Assembly: GCA_024236395.1 (NCBI GenBank)
Contig: JACKKO010000004.1
Coordinates: 55,508-119,507 of the forward strand
DNA from: Hyphomicrobiales bacterium
Lineage (GTDB): Bacteria; Pseudomonadota; Alphaproteobacteria; Rickettsiales; JACKKO01
DNA length: 64,000 nt
Direction: 5' to 3'
The position numbers and the translations under genes were made by a program. Below the pieces are notes generated by a model. The model saw only the letters and a program-made list of their open reading frames with translations, was not told the origin of the DNA and did no database searches. Positions 25,225 through 33,715 of the stretch are shown one piece after another. The stretch's first letter is position 1; the number at the start of each line of letters is the position of its first letter.

Positions 25225-26034
25225 ATGCCGCTACAGCCAAACAAATTGCCTTTCGCTACGGATCAGACCACGGTGGTTGAAAAACCATCTTCCGTGGTGT
25301 CGCAGCCCTCTGAAACGGGGATCAGTGTTACCAATCTTGGGAAAAGCTATAGTGGTCGCCCGGTGCTGAGGGACATCACCCTGCAGGCAGACCGGGGTGA
25401 GGTAGTGGGGCTGCTGGGGCCGAATGGTGCCGGGAAAACCACCTGTTTCTATATTATTACCGGGCTGGTGCGGCCGGATTACGGTAGTATTTACTTTGAT
25501 GGCGAAGAAGTAACGGCGCTGCCAATGTATCGCCGGGCGCAGATGGGCATTGGCTATCTGCCTCAGGAGGCCTCTATTTTCCGCGGTATGAGCGTGGAAG
25601 ATAACATCCTTTCCATATTGGAAGTGAATGAAGAGGACATTGAAAAGCGCTATGTGATGCTGGAAGAATTGCTGGCGGAGTTTTCGATCACACATTTACG
25701 GCATTCGCCGGCAGTGGCGCTTTCCGGTGGGGAGCGGCGACGTGTGGAGATTGCCCGTTGCCTGGCATCGTATCCGGAATTTATCCTGCTGGATGAACCG
25801 CTGGCAGGGATTGACCCTATTGCCGTGGCGGATGTGCGCAGCCTTGTCTATCAGCTTAAAGACCGTGGCATCGGGGTGATTATCACCGACCATAACGTGC
25901 GGGATACGCTGGGCATTATTGATCGTGCCTATATCATTCATGATGGTAGCGTGCTGATGGAAGGCCCGCCGCAGGATATTGTCCGCCACGACGAGGTGCG
26001 GAAAGTCTATCTGGGTGAACGCTTTACGCTATAG
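25225..26034 (+). CDS. lptB: LPS export ABC transporter ATP-binding protein LptB
   Basis: The 269-residue ATPase drives LPS extraction with LptFG, which are not in this window. Walker A is GPNGAGKTT, the Q-loop YLPQEASIFRGMSVEDN, the signature LSGGERRRVEIARCL, Walker B FILLDEPLAGID, and the switch ITDHNVRDTL. The first 30 residues are a low-complexity extension compared with E. coli LptB; a later start is possible but no better ATG is visible before VTNLGKSY. Confidence 0.95.
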   Translation: MPLQPNKLPFATDQTTVVEKPSSVVSQPSETGISVTNLGKSYSGRPVLRDITLQADRGEVVGLLGPNGAGKTTCFYIITGLVRPDYGSIYFDGEEVTALPMYRRAQMGIGYLPQEASIFRGMSVEDNILSILEVNEEDIEKRYVMLEELLAEFSITHLRHSPAVALSGGERRRVEIARCLASYPEFILLDEPLAGIDPIAVADVRSLVYQLKDRGIGVIITDHNVRDTLGIIDRAYIIHDGSVLMEGPPQDIVRHDEVRKVYLGERFTL

Positions 26035-26042
26035 GAGATGTA

Positions 26043-27539
26043 ATGGCGCTAAAGCAACAACTGGTTCAGAAGCAGACACAATCGCTGGTGATGACCCAGC
26101 AATTGCAGCAGTCGCTCAAAATTCTCCAGCTTTCTGCACAGGAATTACAGGATTTCGTGGAGCAGGAACTCCAGGAAAACCCCTTCCTGCAGCGTGAACA
26201 GGCAGAAGGCGATGATGCGGCAGAAAGCTCGCTATCAGAAAGTTCAGAAAGTAATAGCGATTCCGATGCGCATGACATGATCCAGAGTGATCATACCGGA
26301 GAGGACAATCCACTGGATGCCAATTATGAAAATGTGTGGGACGCGCAGGAAAACGCCGCTCCGGAAACCCACAGTACTGACCATTACGATGGGGCGGAAT
26401 CCTGGGGTAGCGGTTCTGTCAGCGGCGAATATGCGTATGATATGGAGCAGCAACTTGCACCGCCGCTTTCACTGAAAGACCACGTGCTGGAGCAGATTAC
26501 GCTGGATATCCAGGACCCGCAGAAGCGGATTATTGCGCTGCATCTGGTGGATATGCTGGATGAGAATGGCTATGTGCATATTGAATATGACGCGATTACC
26601 AGCCGCCTGGAATGCAGCTATGAGGATGTGGATGAAACACTGGAAACCTTGCAGCATTGTGATCCCACCGGGGTATTTGCCCGCTCGCTGGCAGAGTGTT
26701 TGAAGCTGCAATTGCAAGAGAGGGGCGTATTCAACCCGGTGCTGGAAATTCTGCTCGACCGGCTGGAACTGGTGGCTGCCCGTGATTACCCGGTGCTGGC
26801 AAAACTATGCGGGGTGACAGAAAGCGATGTGGCGGAGTATTGCAGCCTGTTGCGTACCCTAAACCCACGTCCGGGCGGGGATTTCGCCACCGAAGTGGTG
26901 CAGCCGCTTATCCCGGATGTGTATGTGCGCCGACGTAACAGGGAATGGGCGGTGGAGCTGAATACGGAGACGTTACCGCGAGTGCTGGTGAACCGCGAAT
27001 ATTATGCTGAGATCAAGGGACGGGCACGCAGCGGGGAGGATAAGCAGTATGTCAGCACACAGATTAATTCGGCAAACTGGTTGACCAAGGCACTGCACCA
27101 GCGTGCGGAAACGCTGACGAAGGTTGCCGCGGCGATGGTGGAACAGCAGCGCGCCTTCCTGGAGCAGGGGATATATTTTCTAAAACCGATGACGCTGGCG
27201 CAGATCGCGGAAAAAGTGGGGGTGCATGAAAGTACCGTCGGGCGGGTAACGACGAATAAATATATCGCCACTCCGCGCGGAATCTATGAAATGAAGTATT
27301 TCTTTGCCTCCGGGCTGGCGGCTTCGCAGAATGAGGAGGGGGTTTCCAGTATCTCGGTGAAGCATATGATTCAGGAAATGATCGAGAGTGAAACGCCGGA
27401 TGACATTCTCTCGGATGATAAGCTGGCCAGTATGCTTAAAATTCGTGGGGTGGATGTCGCCCGCCGCACTGTGGCTAAATACCGCGAAGGGTTGGGCATC
27501 CCCACCTCCAGCGAGCGTAAACGCCTGAAACGTAATTAA
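26043..27539 (+). CDS. rpoN: RNA polymerase sigma-54 factor
   Basis: The 498-residue sigma factor recognises -24/-12 promoters. Region I is glutamine-rich (QSLVMTQQLQQSLKILQLS), followed by an acidic region II. The core-binding domain (LEQITLDIQDPQKRIIALHLVD) is next, and the RpoN box ARRTVAKYRE is near the C-terminus. In many proteobacteria hpf and ptsN follow rpoN; here they are absent. A sigma-54 promoter is present at 6553-6568. Confidence 0.97.
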   Translation: MALKQQLVQKQTQSLVMTQQLQQSLKILQLSAQELQDFVEQELQENPFLQREQAEGDDAAESSLSESSESNSDSDAHDMIQSDHTGEDNPLDANYENVWDAQENAAPETHSTDHYDGAESWGSGSVSGEYAYDMEQQLAPPLSLKDHVLEQITLDIQDPQKRIIALHLVDMLDENGYVHIEYDAITSRLECSYEDVDETLETLQHCDPTGVFARSLAECLKLQLQERGVFNPVLEILLDRLELVAARDYPVLAKLCGVTESDVAEYCSLLRTLNPRPGGDFATEVVQPLIPDVYVRRRNREWAVELNTETLPRVLVNREYYAEIKGRARSGEDKQYVSTQINSANWLTKALHQRAETLTKVAAAMVEQQRAFLEQGIYFLKPMTLAQIAEKVGVHESTVGRVTTNKYIATPRGIYEMKYFFASGLAASQNEEGVSSISVKHMIQEMIESETPDDILSDDKLASMLKIRGVDVARRTVAKYREGLGIPTSSERKRLKRN

Positions 27540-27577
27540 TATCAATAGGTTGGAGTTTTTATTAAAGCGCTAAAATA

Positions 27578-27607
27578 TTGATAAAATGCTACTTTTTGTG
27601 GTATAAT
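27578..27607 (+). promoter_or_regulatory. Sigma-70-type promoter for the small secreted peptide gene
   Basis: TTGATA (27578-27583) and a consensus TATAAT (27602-27607) are 18 bases apart in an AT-rich stretch after rpoN. The predicted start near 27614 leaves a leader of about 190 bases. Confidence 0.65.
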
Positions 27608-27659
27608 TTCTCTAATTTTTTATTATTGGAAAATAATTACGGCAGGGATTGCCACATCA

Positions 27660-27740
27660 CGCTTGAGATATAATGGCCAAAAACTATCGCCTAAAAAAGG
27701 TGCCAGAGCGCACAAAAAAGGGAGGCCGATAGTCCAACGC
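27660..27740 (+). other. Structured leader of the small peptide gene, no known class
   Basis: ACTATCG (27683-27689) pairs perfectly with CGATAGT (27727-27733), extendable by CCT/AGG across one bulged base. Inside, GTGC/GCAC (27700-27703, 27710-27713) forms a short hairpin. AAAAAAGG occurs twice within the closed region (27693-27700 and 27714-27721). It does not match a riboswitch class I know. Pairings are read from sequence; biological folding is inference. Confidence 0.4.
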
Positions 27741-27803
27741 CTGCGTGTCTTAGCGTCCACGTCCAAACCAGTCCTTTTTAAGGCGGAAAGGAGGTGAAAT
27801 TCT

Positions 27804-28016
27804 ATGTGGAAGAAAATTGCTATGCTGACAATAGTGATTTTCTTTTTACTCGCCACCATCACCGCAGCGGATGACTGCAGTAGTAGTAGGGAAGTCAAGA
27901 ACTGTGGTGAGAAGGGGGTCACGGCCACCTACCAGGTGTTTAACAAATGCACTGGAAAGGTGGAATACTGGGACCACAAAGGAATATACGCTTATTGGTG
28001 TGGCGTATATAACTAA
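27804..28016 (+). CDS. Small secreted four-cysteine peptide, unknown function
   Basis: The 70-residue product has a classical signal peptide (WKKIAMLTIVIFFLLATITA), leaving a mature peptide of about 49 residues with Cys25, Cys34, Cys49 and Cys66, enough for two disulfides. It ends in YWCGVYN and is rich in Tyr, Trp and Lys. A near-perfect Shine-Dalgarno AAAGGAGGTGA lies seven bases before the ATG. Its own promoter and an intrinsic terminator flank it, so it is a free-standing unit between rpoN and tgt. I recognise no family. A bacteriocin-like, inhibitor-like or envelope role are all possible. Confidence 0.75.
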   Translation: MWKKIAMLTIVIFFLLATITAADDCSSSREVKNCGEKGVTATYQVFNKCTGKVEYWDHKGIYAYWCGVYN

Positions 28017-28032
28017 TAAGGCTCTAGGGTAA

Positions 28033-28071
28033 GGCATAAATTGCAATTGCAATTCATGCCTCCCTTTTTTT
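28033..28071 (+). terminator. Intrinsic terminator after the small peptide gene
   Basis: GGCATAAATTG and CAATTCATGCC (one mismatch) form the stem around CAATTG, followed by TCCC and seven T. On the minus strand no T-tract follows, so it serves the plus-strand gene. Confidence 0.82.
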
Positions 28072-28079
28072 ATATGCTG

Positions 28080-29195
28080 TTATTGCTTCGTATACCGGCG
28101 TAAAAAGTTCTCAGCGAATTCCTGTAATGTACCGGCGCTGATGGCATCCCGCATATGCTGCATCAGGCGTTGGTAAAACGCGACATTATGCCAGGTCATC
28201 AGCATGGCTCCCAGAATCTCGTTAGATTTCACCAGATGATGCAAGTACGCTTTGCTGTAATCGCGGCTGGCCGGGCAGGTGGAGCCGGCATCCAGAGGCG
28301 TGGGGTCATCGGCATAGCGCGCATTGCGGATATTGATCGTTCCCTGCCAGGTAAAGGCCTGTCCGTTGCGCCCGGAGCGGGTGGGGAGTACGCAATCAAA
28401 CATATCCACCCCGCGCAGTACGGCTTCCACCAGGTCATCCGGCTTGCCGACGCCCATCAGGTAACGCGGTTTATCGTCGGGTAATTGGGGGACGGTGAAA
28501 TCCAGCACGCGCAGCATCTCCGCCTGGCCTTCGCCCACGGCCAGCCCGCCGATTGCCATACCGTCAAATTCCATCTGGTTCAGCGCGGTGGCGGAAGCGG
28601 TGCGTAAATCCTCATACACACTGCCCTGCACGATGCCAAACAACCCATAGCCTTCACGCGGCTGATAGGCCTGCTTGCTGCGCTCGGCCCAGCGCAGGGA
28701 AAGTTCCATCGATTCCCGGGCGGTTTGATGGCTGGCCGGGAAGGGGGTGCATTCGTCAAAGATCATAGTGATATCGCTGCCCAGCAAATGCTGGATTTCC
28801 ATCGAGCGTTCCGGGCTGAGCATGTGGCTACTACCATCCAGATGTGACTGGAAGCGCACGCCTTCTTCTGAAATTTCACGGATTTTGGCTAGCGACATCA
28901 CCTGAAACCCACCCGAATCAGTGAGAATCGCTTTGTCCCAGCGCATGAAGTGATGTAGCCCACCCAGTTTGGCGATACGTTCTGCTGTGGGACGCAGCAT
29001 CAGGTGATAGGTATTCCCCAGTACAATATCTGCTCCTGTTTGGGCGACGGTTTCCGGTAGCATGGCTTTCACGGTGGCGGCAGTACCCACCGGCATGAAC
29101 ACCGGCGTTTCCACCGGCCCGTGCGCTGTGTGCAATGTGCCCCTGCGGGCATTGCCGTCGGTGGCATGGAGGGTAAAGGGGAGCCTATTCGTCAT
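28080..29195 (-). CDS. tgt: Queuine tRNA-ribosyltransferase
   Basis: The 371-residue enzyme exchanges guanine 34 for preQ1 in tRNAs reading NAY codons. The substrate pocket DSGGFQVMSL, the nucleophile region MFDCVLPTRSGRNG and GGLAVGEGQAEM are intact. The zinc site normally reads CxCxxC plus a distant His. Here the aligned stretch is STCPASRDYSKAYLHHL, keeping one cysteine, though the late His (TWHN) is present. It overlaps queA by four bases; both act in queuosine synthesis. Confidence 0.94.
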   Translation of the reverse strand: MTNRLPFTLHATDGNARRGTLHTAHGPVETPVFMPVGTAATVKAMLPETVAQTGADIVLGNTYHLMLRPTAERIAKLGGLHHFMRWDKAILTDSGGFQVMSLAKIREISEEGVRFQSHLDGSSHMLSPERSMEIQHLLGSDITMIFDECTPFPASHQTARESMELSLRWAERSKQAYQPREGYGLFGIVQGSVYEDLRTASATALNQMEFDGMAIGGLAVGEGQAEMLRVLDFTVPQLPDDKPRYLMGVGKPDDLVEAVLRGVDMFDCVLPTRSGRNGQAFTWQGTINIRNARYADDPTPLDAGSTCPASRDYSKAYLHHLVKSNEILGAMLMTWHNVAFYQRLMQHMRDAISAGTLQEFAENFLRRYTKQ

Positions 29196-30226
29196 GCATC
29201 ATTTCCTCGGAAGAGTAACGTCGCATCGCCATAGGAGAAGAAGCGGTATTCCTGCGCTATAGCGTGCTGGTAGGCGCGCTGCATGCGTTCCAGCCCGGCA
29301 AAGGCGCTGTCGAGCATAAACAGCGTGGAGCGCGGCAGATGGAAATTCGTTAACAGGATATCAGCAGTTTTGAAGTGGTAACCGGGGGTGATGAACAGGC
29401 GGGTACTGCCTTCGCCGGGTCGGAGTGTGCCATCATCCCCGGCAGAGCTTTCCAGTGCGCGCAGTACGGTGGTGCCTACCGCGATGATGCGTCCTCCCGC
29501 TGCTTTGGCGTTTTGAATCGCGGTGATGGTGGCCTCTGGCAGCTCGTACCATTCCTCATGCATCACATGGTCATCAGTATCTTCCGTTTTAACAGGCAGG
29601 AACGTGCCCGCACCCACATGCAGCGTGACGAAGGCATGTGCGATGCCTTTATGCTGCAATGCAGCAAATAAGGTGTCTGTAAAATGCAGCCCGGCGGTGG
29701 GTGCGGCGACCGCCCCTTCATGCCGTGCGAAAAGTGTCTGGTAATTCTTCTGGTCGCTGGGCGTATCCTTGCCCTGGCGAATATATGGCGGCAGTGGCAT
29801 ATGTCCGTGCGCGTGCAGCAGGCGCGAGAAATCTGCCTCCGGGCAGGTGAAGCGCAGGTGCAGTTCGCCTGCGTTTTTGGATAGAATCTCGGCGGCAAAG
29901 TCCTCGGCAAAATGCACACTATCACCTGCATTTACCTTGCGCGCAGGCCGGGCAAAAGCATTCCACTCCGTAAGGCGATGACGGCGGTGGAGTGTGATCT
30001 CAATGGATTTCCCAGTCTGGCTTTTTCCCTGCAAGCGGGCAGGAATGACGCGCGTGTTATTCAGGATCAGGAGGTCGTTTGGCTGAAGAAGCGCGGGGAG
30101 GTCACGGACGGTGTGATCTTCCAGCGCTTCCTGCACGACCAGCATGCGGGCGCTATCGCGTGGGGAGACAGGTTGCTGCGCAATGCGCTCCGGGGGTAAC
30201 GTGAAATCAAACGCGTCGACACGCAC
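29192..30226 (-). CDS. queA: S-adenosylmethionine:tRNA ribosyltransferase-isomerase
   Basis: The 344-residue enzyme transfers the ribosyl part of SAM to preQ1-tRNA, giving epoxyqueuosine. It begins MRVDAFDFTLPPERIAQQP and shows RDSARMLV, LLILNNTRVIPARL, HEGAVAAPTAGLHFT, THLHVGAGTF-type (VTLHVGAGTF) and NFHLPRSTLFML. Length is standard. It is coupled to tgt. Confidence 0.96.
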   Translation of the reverse strand: MRVDAFDFTLPPERIAQQPVSPRDSARMLVVQEALEDHTVRDLPALLQPNDLLILNNTRVIPARLQGKSQTGKSIEITLHRRHRLTEWNAFARPARKVNAGDSVHFAEDFAAEILSKNAGELHLRFTCPEADFSRLLHAHGHMPLPPYIRQGKDTPSDQKNYQTLFARHEGAVAAPTAGLHFTDTLFAALQHKGIAHAFVTLHVGAGTFLPVKTEDTDDHVMHEEWYELPEATITAIQNAKAAGGRIIAVGTTVLRALESSAGDDGTLRPGEGSTRLFITPGYHFKTADILLTNFHLPRSTLFMLDSAFAGLERMQRAYQHAIAQEYRFFSYGDATLLFRGNDA

Positions 30227-30246
30227 CGGAGCGCAATACTTCCCGC

Positions 30247-31110
30247 TTACTCAGCGGATTTGAGAGCCGGAAGGTCAACCCCTTCTTCGGAGGGTGGGGT
30301 GATCTTTGGCATTTCTGTGGATTCCAGTTCTTTTTCAACGGCTTCTGTCGCGTTTTCCTTTACGTTTTCTACGGCATCTTCTGCAGTGCCAGAAGCTTTT
30401 TCAGCCGCTTCATCTGCTTTATCTTCGGCCTTATCCATTGCATCGAAGACAGATTCTTTGGTTTCCTCAGTGGGTTCAGCCGCAGTTCCCGTTTGCTTAG
30501 CTGCTTCTTCCGCTGCACCTTCTTCAGCGGTTGTTTCACTTGTCGCCGCCTGATCCACATCCGCTGCGACACGCAGGGTGATGATCTTATCCGGGTTAGT
30601 GACCATACCATTCAGTTGCGGGTTGCCACGCTTGATAGCATCCACATGTTCCATACCGAAGGTTACCTGACCAAAGATGGTATATTGTCCATCCAGTGCT
30701 GGTTGGTCGTCAAAACAGATGAAGAACTGGCTATCCGCGCTATTCACATCTTGCGGGCCGCGTGCCATAGAAACGGTGCCACGCAGGTGTTTGGCATCAG
30801 AGAATTCAGCATTCAGATTTTGACCGCTGCCGCCACGTCCGGTGCCTGTTGGGTCACCGGTTTGGGCCATAAAGCCATCAATCACGCGATGAAATACGAT
30901 GCCATCATAAAACCCCTGACGTGCCAGTTCCTTAATGCGGGCAACATGGTTGGGCGCCAGATCCGCGCGCAGTTCAATTACCACCCGGCCATCTTTCAGA
31001 TCCATATATAGAGTATTTTCCGGGTCAGAAAGGGTATTTGCTGGGTCTGCTGCAAGCGTAGGGAATGCTGTCATGACCAGAAGGGCAATCGCAAATAAAC
31101 GTGTAAACAT
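30247..31110 (-). CDS. Exported cyclophilin-type peptidyl-prolyl isomerase with long acidic tail
   Basis: The 287-residue protein has a signal peptide (LFAIALLVMTAFPTLAA), then a cyclophilin domain (about 30-180) with FYDGIVFHRVIDGFMAQTGD, GTVSMARGPQDVNSADSQFFI and QPALDGQYTIFGQVTFG. The catalytic arginine is in FHRVI. The last 105 residues are a low-complexity Ala/Glu/Lys/Thr tail of heptad-like repeats (KAEDKADEAAEKASG), like LEA or apolipoprotein helices. It should fold proteins in the periplasm; the tail's role is unknown. It lies 20 bases upstream of queA. Confidence 0.88.
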   Translation of the reverse strand: MFTRLFAIALLVMTAFPTLAADPANTLSDPENTLYMDLKDGRVVIELRADLAPNHVARIKELARQGFYDGIVFHRVIDGFMAQTGDPTGTGRGGSGQNLNAEFSDAKHLRGTVSMARGPQDVNSADSQFFICFDDQPALDGQYTIFGQVTFGMEHVDAIKRGNPQLNGMVTNPDKIITLRVAADVDQAATSETTAEEGAAEEAAKQTGTAAEPTEETKESVFDAMDKAEDKADEAAEKASGTAEDAVENVKENATEAVEKELESTEMPKITPPSEEGVDLPALKSAE

Positions 31111-31181
31111 GGTAGTACCTCTATTGAATAATAAAACACGCTACGTCTATAACCTAGTTAGCCTGCGATTTCCAATCAAAA

Positions 31182-32543
31182 TTATACCTTACGCTGGCTG
31201 GTCAGGCAGCGGATCATAATAATCACAAAGAACAATCCGCCGAGCACGGAAAGCAACCCGCCCAGCCCCATCAGGCCCATGGCGGTCTGGCCTTCCAGAC
31301 TTTGCATGGCACCGGGGGTTTTGCGTAACGCGCCATAGCCGCCAGACCAAGCCAGCCCGGCGATGTGAAGCAACTGACCGCCGCCATAAAGCAGCGGTTG
31401 CAGGGTTGCCAGTTTTCCACTGGGGGACGCTTTGCCCAATGCGGGTAGCAGGGCATAGGCCGCACCCATCAATGCCAGTGTGATGCCTACAATCGAGCCG
31501 TGATAGTGTGCGGGCACGGTGGCATCAATGGCCTCAATGCGCCAGCCCAATAATCCTCCGGCTGCAAACAACACCACCGAGCTAATCAACGCCATCTTAA
31601 CCGGGGTATATTGGATAGGCATTTTGCGTTGGCGCAGTGCCCCCACCAACAGTATCACGCCCACAATAATCGGGATCACACCGCCGCCATATCGCATATG
31701 GTCAGTAAAAAGCTGATGGAAAGGCTGTTCTAGGATCGGCATCCGCCACTGCACGTAAAGTGCAGGCAGTGTTATCAGCAGGTGCAGGCTAAAGAGTATG
31801 GGCATCACGCTGCCGGGTACCGGTTGCTTGAAGCCGAGGGCACGATACATAATCAACCAGGCCACCAGCATGGTTTGCGTGTAGGCATATTGCAGTATAT
31901 GACCACCGCTCCAAAAGAGCAGTTCATAATAATCTTCCGGCTCAAACAGATAACGTACCAACTGTAATTCCCGGTAGGAGAGGAATATCAGCAGGAAGGC
32001 CAGGGTAATCATTAGGGCGGAAGCGGCCAGCCCCGTACGCAGGCCGGGGATATCCAGCACACGGGTAAAGCGCTGGAAATGCAGGAGGAAGCGCAAAGTT
32101 TCACTGCTGATACCCAGCAGGAATAACAGTAATCCCACCAGAAATGCCGGAGAATGGTAAATGGGAACATAGTTGTTCATCAGTGGAGCACCCTTGGCAA
32201 AAAAGGGCGAGAGGAACATTGTCAGCACGCCAAATGCTGCCACGATCAAGTTTATCGCCATCCAGAGTTGCCGTCGTCCCTGAAAGGCCATTTGCCAGAG
32301 AAACGCCGTAATAGATAACATCCAGACTAATACCGACAGATCAACATGGATAACCAGTGCGGTGTGGAAGATATCATAATCGGGGAAGAGTTGCTGTACC
32401 TTCGGTGTGCGTGCCGCTACCAGGATAATCGCCAGCAATCCCGCCAGCGCCAGCGCGCCTATCGCCAGCCACAGCCAGCGTAGTGCGCCCTGCCGTGATG
32501 CTGAAGTTGAGAAAGCCGTAAGGTCGCTATGGGGTGAAGGCAT
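31182..32543 (-). CDS. Heme-copper oxidase subunit I-like membrane protein
   Basis: The 453-residue protein has about twelve membrane helices and the layout of heme-copper oxidase subunit I. There is a histidine helix near the start (FHTALVIHVDLSVLVW), a CuB-type helix (LFWSGGHILQYAY), and a late heme-ligand motif (PAHYHGSIVGITLALMG). The helix that normally carries adjacent His-His reads FTDHMRYGGG, with only one of the two. No subunit II or III gene is adjacent. It is divergent from COX15. The open frame extends to 32861, but ATG 32543 fits better. It may be a divergent oxidase, a NO-reductase-like enzyme or a non-catalytic paralogue. Confidence 0.75.
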   Translation of the reverse strand: MPSPHSDLTAFSTSASRQGALRWLWLAIGALALAGLLAIILVAARTPKVQQLFPDYDIFHTALVIHVDLSVLVWMLSITAFLWQMAFQGRRQLWMAINLIVAAFGVLTMFLSPFFAKGAPLMNNYVPIYHSPAFLVGLLLFLLGISSETLRFLLHFQRFTRVLDIPGLRTGLAASALMITLAFLLIFLSYRELQLVRYLFEPEDYYELLFWSGGHILQYAYTQTMLVAWLIMYRALGFKQPVPGSVMPILFSLHLLITLPALYVQWRMPILEQPFHQLFTDHMRYGGGVIPIIVGVILLVGALRQRKMPIQYTPVKMALISSVVLFAAGGLLGWRIEAIDATVPAHYHGSIVGITLALMGAAYALLPALGKASPSGKLATLQPLLYGGGQLLHIAGLAWSGGYGALRKTPGAMQSLEGQTAMGLMGLGGLLSVLGGLFFVIIMIRCLTSQRKV

Positions 32544-32633
32544 CGTATACTCTTTTGGTTGCTTCGGGTTTGCTTGCGTTTCATGGCATTTCGCATTAAA
32601 ACACACCCCGACATCTAACGTAGGGAAACGGTT

Positions 32634-33701
32634 TTGCCCAGAAAAAATCACCAAGCAATTGCCCTCTGGTTGTTCCTCTGTTGCGGGCTGGTGTTTGCCA
32701 TGGTGGTGCTGGGTGGTGTAACACGTCTTACGGAGTCTGGCCTTTCCATTACCGACTGGCGACCTGTCACCGGGATATTGCCCCCGATGAGCGAAGAGGG
32801 GTGGCAGAATGAATTTAATAAATATATTGATTCTCCAGAATTTATCAAAAGGAATTACCATTTTACTTTAATTCATTTTAAGGGCATTTTCTGGCTGGAA
32901 TATCTGCACCGTTTGCTGGGGCGCTTGGTGGGGTTTGCGTTTCTAATCCCTATGCTGGTGTTTTGGCTGCGCGGGGATTTTACACGGCGCTTCGCCCTGA
33001 AGATGGGCGGGGTATTCCTGCTGGGGGGATTACAGGGGTTGATAGGCTGGCTGATGGTGAAAAGCGGTTTGGTGGATCAACCTTATGTCAGTCCGTATCG
33101 CCTCGCGTTGCATCTCAGTGTGGCGCTGTTGATCTATAGCCTGATGTTCTGGCAGGGACTACGTGTATATGCGTTCGGCAGAAATTCAACCAATACACTA
33201 AATAATGGTAATAATAAAATCATAAATAGTAATATTCCTATTTATGTTATTTTGATTCTGGCGGTACAAATTCTTCTGGGAGCATTCATCGCCGGGATGG
33301 ATGGCGGACTGGTCTATAACACTTATCCGAAGATGAATGGGCAATGGATTCCGGAGGGCATCTGGGCGATACAACTAGGTTGGCGGAATCTGTTTGAGAA
33401 TATCGCACTGGTACAGTTTTTGCACCGTACCAACGCGGTGGTGTTTATCGGGTTGGTGCTGTGGGGGTGGTGGCAGACGCGCCAGGTGCCACGTCATCCG
33501 GTGCATTATGCCTTTAAAACCTTGCTGATACTTAGCATTAGTCAATTTTTACTGGGGATTTTTACCCTAATATCCCATGTCCCTGTGGTGTTGGGGGCGT
33601 TGCATCAGGCCATGGCGGTGCTGTTGCTGACGTTTTCCTTGTTTATTGCAGTGCAGACTTATGGTAATGTGCCGAAAACAGACGCTTTGCCACGTATGTA
33701 A
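32634..33701 (+). CDS. ctaA: Heme A synthase, COX15/CtaA type
   Basis: The 355-residue, eight-helix membrane enzyme oxidises the C8 methyl of heme O to make heme A for cytochrome c oxidase. COX15 hallmarks are VLGGVTRLTESGLSITDW, EYLHRLLGRLVG, LHLSVALLIY, GAFIAGMDGGLVYNTYPKM and FLHRTNAVV, giving the four heme-binding histidines. It starts at TTG 32634. The mitochondrial-like type is characteristic of alphaproteobacteria. hemA follows by 14 bases. Confidence 0.95.
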   Translation: MPRKNHQAIALWLFLCCGLVFAMVVLGGVTRLTESGLSITDWRPVTGILPPMSEEGWQNEFNKYIDSPEFIKRNYHFTLIHFKGIFWLEYLHRLLGRLVGFAFLIPMLVFWLRGDFTRRFALKMGGVFLLGGLQGLIGWLMVKSGLVDQPYVSPYRLALHLSVALLIYSLMFWQGLRVYAFGRNSTNTLNNGNNKIINSNIPIYVILILAVQILLGAFIAGMDGGLVYNTYPKMNGQWIPEGIWAIQLGWRNLFENIALVQFLHRTNAVVFIGLVLWGWWQTRQVPRHPVHYAFKTLLILSISQFLLGIFTLISHVPVVLGALHQAMAVLLLTFSLFIAVQTYGNVPKTDALPRM

Positions 33702-33715
33702 CAGAAAGAGAGATA

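Noticed and set aside
32544..32861. N-terminal extension of the oxidase-like protein
   Set aside because: It is antisense to the COX15 start and has no membrane or family features.
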